Assembly (NCBI RefSeq): GCF_003353065.1
Contig: NZ_CP027806.1
Location: 3,244,501-3,308,500, forward strand
DNA length: 64,000 nucleotides
Direction: 5' to 3'
From: Cyclonatronum proteinivorum
GTDB taxonomy: Bacteria > Bacteroidota > Rhodothermia > Balneolales > Cyclonatronaceae
Position 1 is the stretch's first letter. Every line of letters starts with the position of its first letter. Positions 1 to 7,984 of the stretch are shown piece by piece. A program made the translations under genes and the position numbers. The notes below the pieces were generated by a model. It saw only the letters and a program-made list of their open reading frames with translations, searched no databases and had not been told where the DNA came from.

Positions 1-1312
1 CGGGATCGAGGGAGAACAGCTCGCCCCGGTTCTGGAAACTGAAGCCCGTGCCGGGCACCACAAAACCGGTGCCCATGCCACGGAAATTGCTCTGAATCAG
101 GGAGACCATGTTGCCCTCGCGGTCAGCCGTTGTGAGAAAAATCGTACCGCCGTCGCGCAGGCCTTCGATGCCGCTCGTGACCCGCTCAAGGGCGCGGTCG
201 CTGATGAGGGCGCGCCGCTCCGCCGCGTACTCTTTGCTGATGAGGCGCTCAAAGGGCAGATCGTTAAAATCGGGGTCGGAGTAAAATTTCGCGCGGTCTT
301 CGAAGGCGAGCTTCTTGGCTTCGATCATCAGATGCAGCGCCTCCGGACTGTTGAAGCCCATTTCGGATAAGTCGTAGCCTTCCAGAATGTTGAGCATTTG
401 CAGCACCGCGGTGCCCTGATTGTTTTGCCCGATCTGATGGACTTCGTAGCCGCGGTAGGTTGTGCTGAGGGTTTCGATCCATTCGGAGCGGTGCTGATCG
501 AAATCTTCGAAGCGGAGATAGCCGCCGTGCTCACGCATGAAAGCGTCAATTTTGCGCGCGATTTCCCCGCGGTAGAACACATCGCGGCCCTGCTCGCCGA
601 GCAGCCGGTAGGTATTGCCGAGGTCAGGATTCCGCATGATCTCCCCTTTTTCAGGACCGCGTCCGTCGATGGTGAAGGTCTCGATGAAGGCTCCGACGCG
701 GTTGGCGAGGATGCGCGCACTGCGGCGCCAGGCGTCAGCGATGACCTCCGGCACAGGGAAACCGTTTTCCGCATAGTGCACAGAGGGCGCGAGGATGTCG
801 GCCATCGGCAGGCTCCCGAAGCGCTCGTGCAGCTCGAACCAGCCGTCAATCGCGCCGGGCACGGAAACAGAGAGCAGAGATGAAGGCGGGATGCGGGTTT
901 CTTCCATCGCCTCGAGTTCGGCCATAAGCTGCTCGTAGGAGAGCCCGAGGGGCGAGCGCCCGCTTGCGTTAATCGCGTAGAGCTGCTGCGATTCCTCGTG
1001 CCATAAAATCGCGAACAGGTCGCCGCCGATGCCGTTTCCGGTCGGCTCCATCAGTCCCATCGCAGCATTCGTTGCAATCGCCGCATCAATCGCGTTGCCG
1101 CCCTGCATCAGGATTTGCAGGCCGACCTGCGCCGCAAGGGGATGGCTCGTTGCGACCATGCCGTTTGCGGCAACAACTTCGCTGCGGGTTATAAAATGCT
1201 CGTTCAGGCGGTCAAACTGCGCATCGGCCGTTTCATTAAACATAAGGAGGAAAATGAGGGTGAGGAAAACAGACGAAATCAGGAAAAGTGTGCGCATAGC
1301 TTGCATGGGCAT
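1..1312 (-). CDS. ggt: Gamma-glutamyltransferase family protein, 3' end outside the window
   Basis: Reading the minus strand from an ATG at 1312 gives an open frame through position 1 with no stop, so the C-terminal part lies outside the window. The N-terminus has a short hydrophobic stretch (residues about 7-20) that looks like a signal peptide, implying periplasmic or surface location. The sequence then has family hallmarks: VAANGMVATSHPLAAQVG, GGNAIDAAIATNAAMG, a GNGIGGDLFA segment, and near residue 390 DGGTIFLTTADREGNMVSL, in which the Thr after GG is the expected autoprocessing and catalytic nucleophile. These enzymes transfer or hydrolyse the gamma-glutamyl group of glutathione and related amides. 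In-frame ATGs at 1306 and 1297 are alternative starts; no clear Shine-Dalgarno sequence decides. The family is secure; the physiological substrate is not. Confidence 0.9.
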   Translation of the reverse strand, partial: MPMQAMRTLFLISSVFLTLIFLLMFNETADAQFDRLNEHFITRSEVVAANGMVATSHPLAAQVGLQILMQGGNAIDAAIATNAAMGLMEPTGNGIGGDLFAILWHEESQQLYAINASGRSPLGLSYEQLMAELEAMEETRIPPSSLLSVSVPGAIDGWFELHERFGSLPMADILAPSVHYAENGFPVPEVIADAWRRSARILANRVGAFIETFTIDGRGPEKGEIMRNPDLGNTYRLLGEQGRDVFYRGEIARKIDAFMREHGGYLRFEDFDQHRSEWIETLSTTYRGYEVHQIGQNNQGTAVLQMLNILEGYDLSEMGFNSPEALHLMIEAKKLAFEDRAKFYSDPDFNDLPFERLISKEYAAERRALISDRALERVTSGIEGLRDGGTIFLTTADREGNMVSLIQSNFRGMGTGFVVPGTGFSFQNRGELFSLDP

Positions 1313-1719
1313 ACCGTAAACTGTTGGTTATTTGTGTGATGCGAACAACAATAGCGCGCATCCTGTTTTAGCTCCGATAAGGTGAGGAATTGCGATGACT
1401 TTGGCAAGAAAGAAATGAACCCTCTGACCATATACCCATTCTTTTTCCTAAATCCGGGTTTTTGCGGGATTCACGGATATTCCGGCAGTATGTTAGCTAC
1501 CGGATACGATACGCCCCATATTCCTCAAAATGCTGTTGGCATTCAGACTCAGGATTGAGCCTTAAGCACAAAGCATAAAGACTTACCTGCTGTCTGTTGG
1601 ATGCAAAATTCCTCCGTCTTGACCCGCTTCCCTCAAATAAATGATCAGGTCAACTTTATAAAGTGTGCTCAGCATTAAGTTTTTTGAAGGCCGAACTTTC
1701 ACATTCTATTAGCCCGGTT
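1313..1719. other. Intergenic stretch, no gene seen
   Basis: About 400 bases between the start of the gamma-glutamyltransferase gene and the stop of the small membrane protein gene. No convincing ORF, RNA gene or terminator was found. It should hold the promoter of the transferase and the 3' end of the small gene. Confidence 0.5.
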
Positions 1720-1986
1720 TCAGTTGCTTTTTGGGTTATCAGATATTGAGGCATCCTGTGATTCATTTGACTTTGCACGTTCTCTGTTTTCGCGCCGTGC
1801 AGCAATGCTGTCCTTAACTATACTCCCGCCGAGGCCTCCCATTCCTAATCCGTAGAGCGTGCTTGTAGTCCAGTTTGAAGTAATAGCGCAGTTGCCGGTA
1901 TTACAGCCAATAAAGAACCAATAAGCAAAACCTGCAATACCACCTATCAGCAGGCCAGCTATGATAATCAGCAAATTTTTGTTCAT
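1720..1986 (-). CDS. Small membrane protein, DUF6132-like
   Basis: An 88-residue protein with two hydrophobic segments (about residues 4-25 and 45-60) separated by a short loop containing two cysteines in GCNTGNCAITSNW, then a charged C-terminal tail. The Cys-x-x-x-Cys followed by ITSN and a glycine-rich second helix (STLYGLGMGGLGG) resemble the short DUF6132 inner-membrane proteins of Bacteroidota, whose function is unknown. The gene stands alone: the upstream neighbour is a repeat element, the downstream one is about 400 bases away. The cysteine pair between helices could bind a metal or form a disulfide; that is inference only. Confidence 0.7.
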   Translation of the reverse strand: MNKNLLIIIAGLLIGGIAGFAYWFFIGCNTGNCAITSNWTTSTLYGLGMGGLGGSIVKDSIAARRENRERAKSNESQDASISDNPKSN

Positions 1987-2120
1987 AAACGTAGTTTTAT
2001 GGATTTGATTAAATAACTATGCAGTAATATAAGGCAGATCTATGGGAAATAAAAGCTGTCCGGTCACCGACATTCAGTTGCTTTTAGGCAACAATTCGTT
2101 CTTATTTTACCAAAACGCAT

Positions 2121-2144
2121 AAAAAAACCGCATACTTATGCGGT
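2121..2144 (-). terminator. Rho-independent terminator, minus strand
   Basis: Read on the minus strand, ACCGCAT and ATGCGGT form a 7-bp perfect stem around the 4-base loop AAGT, followed immediately by a run of six T. It would stop minus-strand transcripts coming from the gene-poor stretch before they reach the small membrane protein gene. Confidence 0.6.
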
Positions 2145-2244
2145 GCATAAAGTTCAGAAACCTGATATACTATTCAAATAGCCAATAACAATTCAGACAG
2201 GCTACCGGGTCTCCCAAGCATATCAACATTACAGGTTCAGTATT

Positions 2245-2475
2245 AGCCCGCATTATTCACTAATAAACAAGTTTTATTTGCTAAATGTATGTTTAAATTT
2301 GGCTTAGTGAAAAACACCAGTAGGCCAAATTTGAGTATGGTGTTAAGACTGCGAAATTTCCCCGCTGGCGGCGTTGAAGCTGAAAACTCATGCTCAGGGT
2401 ACTAAGGTACCCCTCCGCTGAGTTTTCAACTTCGCCTTGCCAGCAAGAAAATTTCTTGGTGAATAATGCGGGTTA
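2245..2475 (+). mobile_element. MITE-like element, copy 1
   Basis: About 230 bp bounded by near-perfect terminal inverted repeats: left end GCCCGCATTATTCAC at 2246-2260, right end GTGAATAATGCGGGTT at 2459-2474. The left half is AT-rich. The right half (about 2351-2451) is one long imperfect fold-back in which GAAGCTGAAAACTCA pairs with TGAGTTTTCAACTTC around a GGTACC-like centre. There is no ORF, so it is non-autonomous. A full copy in the opposite orientation lies at 30062-30319 and a shortened one at 41035-41233. Bases TA flank both ends here and could be a target duplication. Confidence 0.75.
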
Positions 2476-2906
2476 GATAGCTGAGTGCATTGCTGTCAGG
2501 TCAAACTGCCTGCAGCCTCAGCCTGTTTAGCGCAATTTGTGGGGTTCTGAATCTTACAGACAGACTCCGGCATTTGAATATGGTCCAATAAAAAAATATA
2601 CAGCGTGCAGTCCCTGACCGGACTGCACATTTTTTTTTGGTTCATATTGAACAAAGAGCATCCCCGGATATTCACAATAATACTTAATGGTCGTAAATCC
2701 GGTAAGGGCAAGTTTATCACCTGTGCGCACAGAGGTCTTTGACTGCACTTCTCTGCTTTTTTTGAGACAGCACTTATAGCAACTGCAAGCTGACGCATTT
2801 TACTGCTCGATGCAGCAAGTATCAAAGGCTGCAACTCCCTCAGCTTAGCCACTATTCCTACAGATGAGCTGCCAACCGGGTAAAGCGATTCAGATTTTTT
2901 ACAGGC

Positions 2907-2948
2907 AAAAAAAAGACCGCCTCGCTTAGTAAAGCTGCGGTCTTTTTA
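2907..2948 (-). terminator. Bidirectional terminator downstream of the lipoprotein gene
   Basis: AAAAGACCGC and GCGGTCTTTTT form a GC-rich stem around a roughly 16-base loop, with A-rich and T-rich flanks, so it can work on either strand. It lies about 70 bases past the stop of the minus-strand lipoprotein gene at 3017. Confidence 0.7.
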
Positions 2949-3016
2949 TTTGAAATGGTTTAAAACGAGGCAATGATACAATCTGTCGTTAAACTTTACT
3001 CATTGCCCGGGTTCGA

Positions 3017-3436
3017 TTATTCTATGCTTGAAGGAAGTTCATCGGGAATAGTGCCAAACTCAAGTTCATAGGCGCCGTCAGCAACAGGCTGATCCGTTTC
3101 AGCAATAATCTCTCCGTCTGAGAGCAACGCAAGGTTAACTGCTTCAACGTCGCCAATCGGACCAAGAATAATACCAAATCCTACAAAATCCGAACCTTCA
3201 ACATTATATTCAAATAAACCGGATTGCGGAATGGTAATGGTTTCAGAATTAAAGTCACCCGTGTTACCGTCCCAGGTATAGTAGGTCAGGAAAAAAGCAC
3301 TTTCCGCAGGTGCCTGCACTTCAATGGTAAGATCGCCATCAAGCCCCGGCTCACTGTCACTGCCTGAAGAAGAGCAGCCTGACAGGATGAGTGCGAGCAA
3401 AAGCGTCGTAAAAATACTGATTGAAAGATATTTCAT
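3017..3436 (-). CDS. Small secreted lipoprotein of unknown function
   Basis: The 139-residue protein begins MKYLSISIFTTLLLALILSG followed by Cys21, a lipoprotein signal peptide with lipobox, then a Ser/Gly/Asp-rich linker. The acidic mature part is predicted beta-rich, with phrases such as LTIEVQAPAESAFFLTYYTW, and may be a small beta-sandwich. I do not recognise a family. The open frame extends upstream to 3559, but that extra part would bury the signal peptide, so the ATG at 3436 is preferred. It appears monocistronic and is followed by a strong terminator. Likely on the periplasmic or outer-membrane surface. Confidence 0.7.
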   Translation of the reverse strand: MKYLSISIFTTLLLALILSGCSSSGSDSEPGLDGDLTIEVQAPAESAFFLTYYTWDGNTGDFNSETITIPQSGLFEYNVEGSDFVGFGIILGPIGDVEAVNLALLSDGEIIAETDQPVADGAYELEFGTIPDELPSSIE

Positions 3437-3850
3437 AAGAATAGTTCTTTTGGATTTGTATTTGATTGGGATCGAATGAATTAGAACATAGAAATTATGT
3501 ATTGAAAAAACAAATTTTACAATAAAACACGCTGATACGTCGAATAAAGTGACTTTCATATGTAAATAATTTTCAACTACAACATATCTGATATCCGATA
3601 TGTACTACCAATTATAAGTGCAGAAGTCAGGGCTTGGGTCCTCTGATACGATACTACCTCACGGTACCCTTCTGCAGGTGTAATGGGGCTCTTCAGCGCA
3701 CCGTGACTTTTTCACAAAATGAAAAACCCCGCCGGAATCAGATGATTCCTGACGGGGCTTTCGGGCGGGAAAGATTCCGGTTTGCTGTGCTGTACCATGG
3801 TGCTGCCTGCTGTTAGTCTGCACACAGCGAAGCGGCACCAAGCGTTTCGG
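3437..3850. other. Intergenic stretch with the amylase-gene terminator
   Basis: About 410 bases between the lipoprotein start and the amylase stop. The only structure I support is the terminator hairpin at 3721-3758. The AT-rich part near 3437-3620 should contain the lipoprotein promoter, but I cannot place it. Confidence 0.45.
3721..3758 (-). terminator. Rho-independent terminator of the amylase gene
   Basis: On the minus strand a long hairpin (CCCCG..GGAATCA pairing with TGATTCC..CGGGG, two mismatches) is followed by TTTTTC. It lies about 100 bases past the amylase stop codon at 3851 and fits as the end of the lacI-amylase transcript. Confidence 0.7.
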
Positions 3851-6736
3851 CTATTTCACGAGTAACATTTTGTTTGTGAAGGTCTGACCGTTGGCTTGCA
3901 TGCGCACAATATACACGCCGCTTGTAAGTCTTGAGCCGTCAAAAACTGCCGTGTGTGTTCCGACGGTTTGCAGGCCGTTGTGCAACAGCGCAACGCGCTG
4001 ACCCAGTACGTTGAAGACTTCGAGACGTACATCGGTGGTTTCGCCTACTTCATAGCGGACATTGGTTGTCGGGTTGAACGGGTTCGGGTAGTTTTGCAGG
4101 AGTCCGAATCCGGCAGGCTGCTCGAGCTGATCTTCATCACGAATTCCGACCGGCGTGAGGCCGCCTTCCGGCAGCTCGACGAGCTCCGTGGTGTAGATCA
4201 CGAACTCGCCGGGTTCGAGTACGACAGGCTCGTTGGTAGCGCTGAATTCGCGCGCTTCCTGCGCAAAGTAGTCGTACCACAGGCCCGTGTGCTGCAAATT
4301 GGCGTCAACTGTGCGCTGCTGAACATCAAAGTTACCGATGATAGCGACGTTCATGCTCTCATGGTTGAGCCATATCCGTTTTACAGAGGGCTGAAGATCG
4401 AGGGATACGTCTTCGGTGCGGAATGCTTCGCTGCTTTGGCGCAGGTGAATAATAGCGCGCCAGGTGTTGTAAAGCTCCACGCGAACAGGGTCTGCAAGGT
4501 AATCATCCCACATAACGGGCATGGGCGCGGTGCGGTTCGGCCCGGTCTCATCGAGCGGGATGTCATAGCCCAGCTCCCCAAATTGCCAGAGCATTTTAGG
4601 ACCCGGAATGGTAAAGAAAAAGGCACCGGCCAACATCTGACGCCCCATAGCGGTTTCAAAATCACGGATGTCATAGCCACCGGAGGAGCGCCCGAACTGA
4701 AGGTTACGGTACATCAGGCGCTGCTCGTCATGGCTTTCCATGTAGCCCACAAGGTTAGGCGCACTCCAGCCGCGGGACTGATGGAAGACGCCCGAGAAGT
4801 TCGACTGATTATTGCTGTGCCAGCCCATGGTAGCTTCATTGTAATTGAAGTTCATATTACCCCAAAGAAGCATGCCCGGCCGGCCTTCGTTGCGGCGCCA
4901 GTTTGAAAGCTCCATCTCTTCACTGTTGGCGGTGAAGTGCTCGAGTACAATCCAAAAATCCGGATCAATTTCCCAGATGGCATCTGCCATGCGCTTGAGG
5001 TTGGCGATGCGTTGCGCGTTGTAGCCGTGGTAGTTCTGATTGTTGAAGTTGGTCGCAAACCCTTTGGTGAGGTCGAAGCGGAACCCGTCAACACGGAATT
5101 CCTCAATCCAAAACGCGTTGGCACGGTCCATCCAGTATTTAATTTTCGGATGATCGTGATTCAGGTGGTTAAACACGTTAAACTCGTGCCCCGGGCCAAT
5201 CAGCGGGTTGTTCTGATGACCGTAGAGACCGATCAGCGGAGACAGGTCGGTCGCATGGTTGTATACAACGTCGAGCAGCACGGCCATGCCGCGGGAGTGG
5301 GCTTCATCAATCAGGCGCTTAAGCTCGAAGGCCGGGCCGTAGGATTTCTCGACGGCGAGATGGAAGTTCGGGTTGTAGCCCCAGCTGATGTTGCCGTCAA
5401 AATTAGATACGGGCATGAGTTCGAGGGCATTGATACCAAGCCGCTGCAGGTAATCCAGCGAATCCGCTACATTGCGATAGGTGCTTTCGTCCAGCCAGTC
5501 ACGGATGAGCAACTCGTATTTGATCATATCGCGGTGATCAATGCGCTCATAATCAGTTGTTTGCCACTCGTATTGCGGGGCAGCGGTCTGCAGAATGGAA
5601 ACCATGCCGCTTGTTTTACCGGTGGGATAGGGCATCAGGTTCGGATAAACCTCTTCACTGATAAAGCGGTCATTCCAGGGATCGAGCACTTTGTGGGAAT
5701 AAAGCTCTCCGATGCGGCGCTCTCCTTCTACCAGATACTGAAAGCCGTACTCAACACCAGGCGTAAGGTCTGTAACGGTCGTCCAGAACATCACGCTGTC
5801 CGGGTTCACTGTGTGACGGTTCATGAAAAACTCCGGACGAATTTCCCATTCGGTGAAATCGCCGATGACGTAGATATCATCAATGTAAGGTGCCCAAATG
5901 GCAAGCGTTACGGAGGTGTCGTCGTCGTGATAGTTGATGCCGTAACGGGTGCCGGCAGGGGGTGCCATTTCGGTTACTTCCGGATTGACTACAATGTATG
6001 TGAAGGCTTCTGCAACATCACCCGCATCATCTTCAACTTCCGCGCGCAGATCAATACGACCGGTAGAAGCTATGGTAAGGTCATAGGTGAGGTCAGCGAC
6101 ATCATCAGCGGAAGCCACAAGCACTTCATCGGCATAGAGGCGGAGTTCTGCGATTTCGGTTTCCAGCGCAAAGCCTGCAATGCGAACTTCAATCACATCA
6201 TCTAATTCAGCAAAAGCCGGATTGTATGGGTCGTTTGACGGGCTTGTAAAACGGACGAGCAACGGATCGTTGAAAAGATCAACAAAAATATCAGCACCGC
6301 CTACATCTTTTCCTTCCAGGAAACTGCCATTAACCTGCTCCCCGCTTCTGAATACAAAAGCCATCTGCAGAATCTGTTCACTCAGCGGTACGCCGTAGTA
6401 TTCGCGTATATTTTCAATATCAAGCTGGTACAGATCCTCACCGATACGGGTAAGCTTGGTTTCGGGCGTGTTCTGCCCCCAGTTGGTTTTAACGTACCGC
6501 CAGCCGGACGGGCCATCGCTGAGGTTAGTAATTACACCAGTGTGGGCATAGACGTCACCGGTGTAGCCCGCAAGGCCGCCGTTTCCTTGTGTGGCGTCAA
6601 AAATGATGGAAACGGGCTGATCTTCCGTAGGGAAATCCGGAATGGTAGTTACTACCTGTGCCTGAAGGTAGGCTGCAGGCATAAGCAGAATGAGCAGAAA
6701 AAGGAGCATCAGATGATGGAGCCTGGAGTATAGCAT
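3851..6736 (-). CDS. Secreted GH13 alpha-amylase-family enzyme with T9SS sorting domain
   Basis: This 961-residue protein has a signal peptide (1-27), two N-terminal beta-sandwich regions (about 28-255), an E-set/CBM48-like domain (about 265-350) and a GH13 barrel. The four GH13 regions are visible: DVVYNH (489-494), GFRFD with the expected nucleophile Asp555, the general acid Glu599 in IVLEH, and SHDE with Asp670. The last ~80 residues are a T9SS type A sorting domain (NYPNPFNPTT ... GVYIVRM ... LLVK), so the enzyme should cross the outer membrane and be surface-bound or released. It should cleave alpha-glucosidic bonds in starch-like or pullulan-like glucans; exact bond specificity cannot be read from sequence. 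It starts 21 bases after the LacI-type regulator gene, and the two probably share a transcript. Confidence 0.92.
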   Translation of the reverse strand: MLYSRLHHLMLLFLLILLMPAAYLQAQVVTTIPDFPTEDQPVSIIFDATQGNGGLAGYTGDVYAHTGVITNLSDGPSGWRYVKTNWGQNTPETKLTRIGEDLYQLDIENIREYYGVPLSEQILQMAFVFRSGEQVNGSFLEGKDVGGADIFVDLFNDPLLVRFTSPSNDPYNPAFAELDDVIEVRIAGFALETEIAELRLYADEVLVASADDVADLTYDLTIASTGRIDLRAEVEDDAGDVAEAFTYIVVNPEVTEMAPPAGTRYGINYHDDDTSVTLAIWAPYIDDIYVIGDFTEWEIRPEFFMNRHTVNPDSVMFWTTVTDLTPGVEYGFQYLVEGERRIGELYSHKVLDPWNDRFISEEVYPNLMPYPTGKTSGMVSILQTAAPQYEWQTTDYERIDHRDMIKYELLIRDWLDESTYRNVADSLDYLQRLGINALELMPVSNFDGNISWGYNPNFHLAVEKSYGPAFELKRLIDEAHSRGMAVLLDVVYNHATDLSPLIGLYGHQNNPLIGPGHEFNVFNHLNHDHPKIKYWMDRANAFWIEEFRVDGFRFDLTKGFATNFNNQNYHGYNAQRIANLKRMADAIWEIDPDFWIVLEHFTANSEEMELSNWRRNEGRPGMLLWGNMNFNYNEATMGWHSNNQSNFSGVFHQSRGWSAPNLVGYMESHDEQRLMYRNLQFGRSSGGYDIRDFETAMGRQMLAGAFFFTIPGPKMLWQFGELGYDIPLDETGPNRTAPMPVMWDDYLADPVRVELYNTWRAIIHLRQSSEAFRTEDVSLDLQPSVKRIWLNHESMNVAIIGNFDVQQRTVDANLQHTGLWYDYFAQEAREFSATNEPVVLEPGEFVIYTTELVELPEGGLTPVGIRDEDQLEQPAGFGLLQNYPNPFNPTTNVRYEVGETTDVRLEVFNVLGQRVALLHNGLQTVGTHTAVFDGSRLTSGVYIVRMQANGQTFTNKMLLVK

Positions 6737-6757
6737 AATTCAAAAAGTTTATTGCAA

Positions 6758-7816
6758 TTAATAGAGTACAGGTTTACCGCTGTTTTTTTCTTTAAATCGG
6801 GCAGACTTTTCCGCCATAGCCGCAGGGCTAAGCGTAGAACTGCGTAATACAAGTTCAGGGGCGTAGACCGTATGAGATATCTTGCCCCCGGGGTTATTGA
6901 TTCGGTTGAGAATTTTTTCTATGGCCATTTCACCCATTTCCCGCATGGGCTGCCGCATGGTGCTCAGGCCGAAAAAATCGGAAAACTGAATATCATCATA
7001 CCCGATTATGGGAATGTAAATACCATGATCCTGCATGGCTTTGATTGCGCCGATAGCCTGTATATCAGAGTTGCAAAAACAGGCATCCGGATGCTCGGGT
7101 AAACTGAGAAGCTTAATCATGGCTTCATATCCGTTTTTTTCGGTGAAACCGTCGCGGGCCGTGCTGTCTCCTGCTACAATAAGTTCAGAAAGCGCGAAGC
7201 GACCTGCATCTTCAAGGGCCCTTTTATAGCCACTCACGCGATCCTGTGTGGGTTTGGATCTGCTGAGCGCTGAAATCATAGCTATTCGCTGATAGCCCTG
7301 TTCAATAAAATACTGTGTTGCATTGTAGGCACCGTCGATACTATCCACGCTAACGGAGTCAAACTCAGCGCTGTATTCATCAACAAGCGTGATAGGCACA
7401 TCATATTTTTTGAGTTCATTCCATTGCTTTTCTGTGAAGTGAACTGAGATGATGACATATCCTTCTGCCATCCCGCGTTTAACACTGTATTCAACCTGCT
7501 CAAAGATGTCGTCAGAGAGCTTAACGTTGTAAATATTGAGGTCAAAATCGGAGTCACCGATCTTTTCCTGAATGCCCTCCAATACCTCCATGAAGAAGTA
7601 ATTGGACATTACAGGTACAATCAGGGAGATGAGCTTGCTTTTTTTCCGGGCCAGTCCCTGCGCCATGGCCTGCGGATGATATCCCATTTTCTTTGCAAGC
7701 TGAAGAATCTTTGTTCTCGATTTTTCCGACACATTGTTGCTGTTGTTAAATACCCTTGAAACGGTAGCTATACTTACCCCTGCCTCTTTGGCAATATCAT
7801 AGATGGTTACGGACAC
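6758..7816 (-). CDS. LacI-family transcriptional regulator
   Basis: 352 residues with the canonical LacI helix-turn-helix at the N-terminus (TIYDIAKEAGVSIATVSRVF, residues 3-22), the hinge helix region (GYHPQAMAQGLARKKS) and a periplasmic-binding-protein-like effector domain (about 62-335). LacI-type proteins bind sugars or sugar-derived effectors and repress or activate nearby genes. Directly downstream on the same strand is the secreted amylase, so control of alpha-glucan use is the obvious role. The expected operator is not identified with confidence. A strong terminator separates it from the upstream secreted-protein gene, so its own promoter should lie within 7817-7872. Confidence 0.92.
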   Translation of the reverse strand: MSVTIYDIAKEAGVSIATVSRVFNNSNNVSEKSRTKILQLAKKMGYHPQAMAQGLARKKSKLISLIVPVMSNYFFMEVLEGIQEKIGDSDFDLNIYNVKLSDDIFEQVEYSVKRGMAEGYVIISVHFTEKQWNELKKYDVPITLVDEYSAEFDSVSVDSIDGAYNATQYFIEQGYQRIAMISALSRSKPTQDRVSGYKRALEDAGRFALSELIVAGDSTARDGFTEKNGYEAMIKLLSLPEHPDACFCNSDIQAIGAIKAMQDHGIYIPIIGYDDIQFSDFFGLSTMRQPMREMGEMAIEKILNRINNPGGKISHTVYAPELVLRSSTLSPAAMAEKSARFKEKNSGKPVLY

Positions 7817-7872
7817 AATTCAGACCTCTCAAATTTGTGACGGGAGAAATGCAGGTTCATCGATTATTAAGA

Positions 7873-7909
7873 GAAAAACACCGGAGATCTTATGATCTCC
7901 GGTGTTTTA
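7873..7909 (-). terminator. Strong terminator between the secreted-protein gene and lacI
   Basis: A perfect 12-bp stem (ACACCGGAGATC with GATCTCCGGTGT), loop TTAT, flanked by A and T runs on both sides. It ends the minus-strand transcript of the gene at 7985-10078. Confidence 0.85.
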
Positions 7910-7984
7910 TTAAGCTGCTTTGGAAGGCATTGGTTTACTTTGAGCAAACAGCTTCCACAAGCTTTTTATCTAATGTTCAGCTGA

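Larger units (their letters stand above)
1987..3016. other. Gene-poor stretch with a MITE-like repeat and two terminator hairpins
   Basis: About 1 kb without a secure gene. It contains a terminator-like hairpin (2121-2144), a terminal-inverted-repeat element (2245-2475), and a second terminator (2907-2948). Two overlapping minus-strand frames between 2496 and 2852 were considered and rejected because neither has a plausible start or recognisable domains, although the shorter frame (2554-2748) reads like a protein and could be a relic. Confidence 0.5.

Noticed and set aside
2496-2852. Two overlapping minus-strand frames, one of them (2554-2748) reading rather like a protein
   Set aside because: The shorter frame has only a GTG start and an in-frame stop not far upstream; no domain recognised. 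At best the relic of a gene.
3001-3025. GGGTTCGATT resembling a tRNA T-loop
   Set aside because: No cloverleaf can be built around it and it overlaps the end of the lipoprotein gene.
4937-6205. 422-codon plus-strand frame opposite the amylase gene
   Set aside because: Antisense shadow; the minus frame has all GH13 motifs.
7933-7949. Imperfect palindrome GTTTACT/AGCAAAC as a possible LacI operator
   Set aside because: It lies upstream of a strong terminator and downstream of the secreted-protein stop codon, so it is badly placed to control either gene; one mismatch and no central CG.
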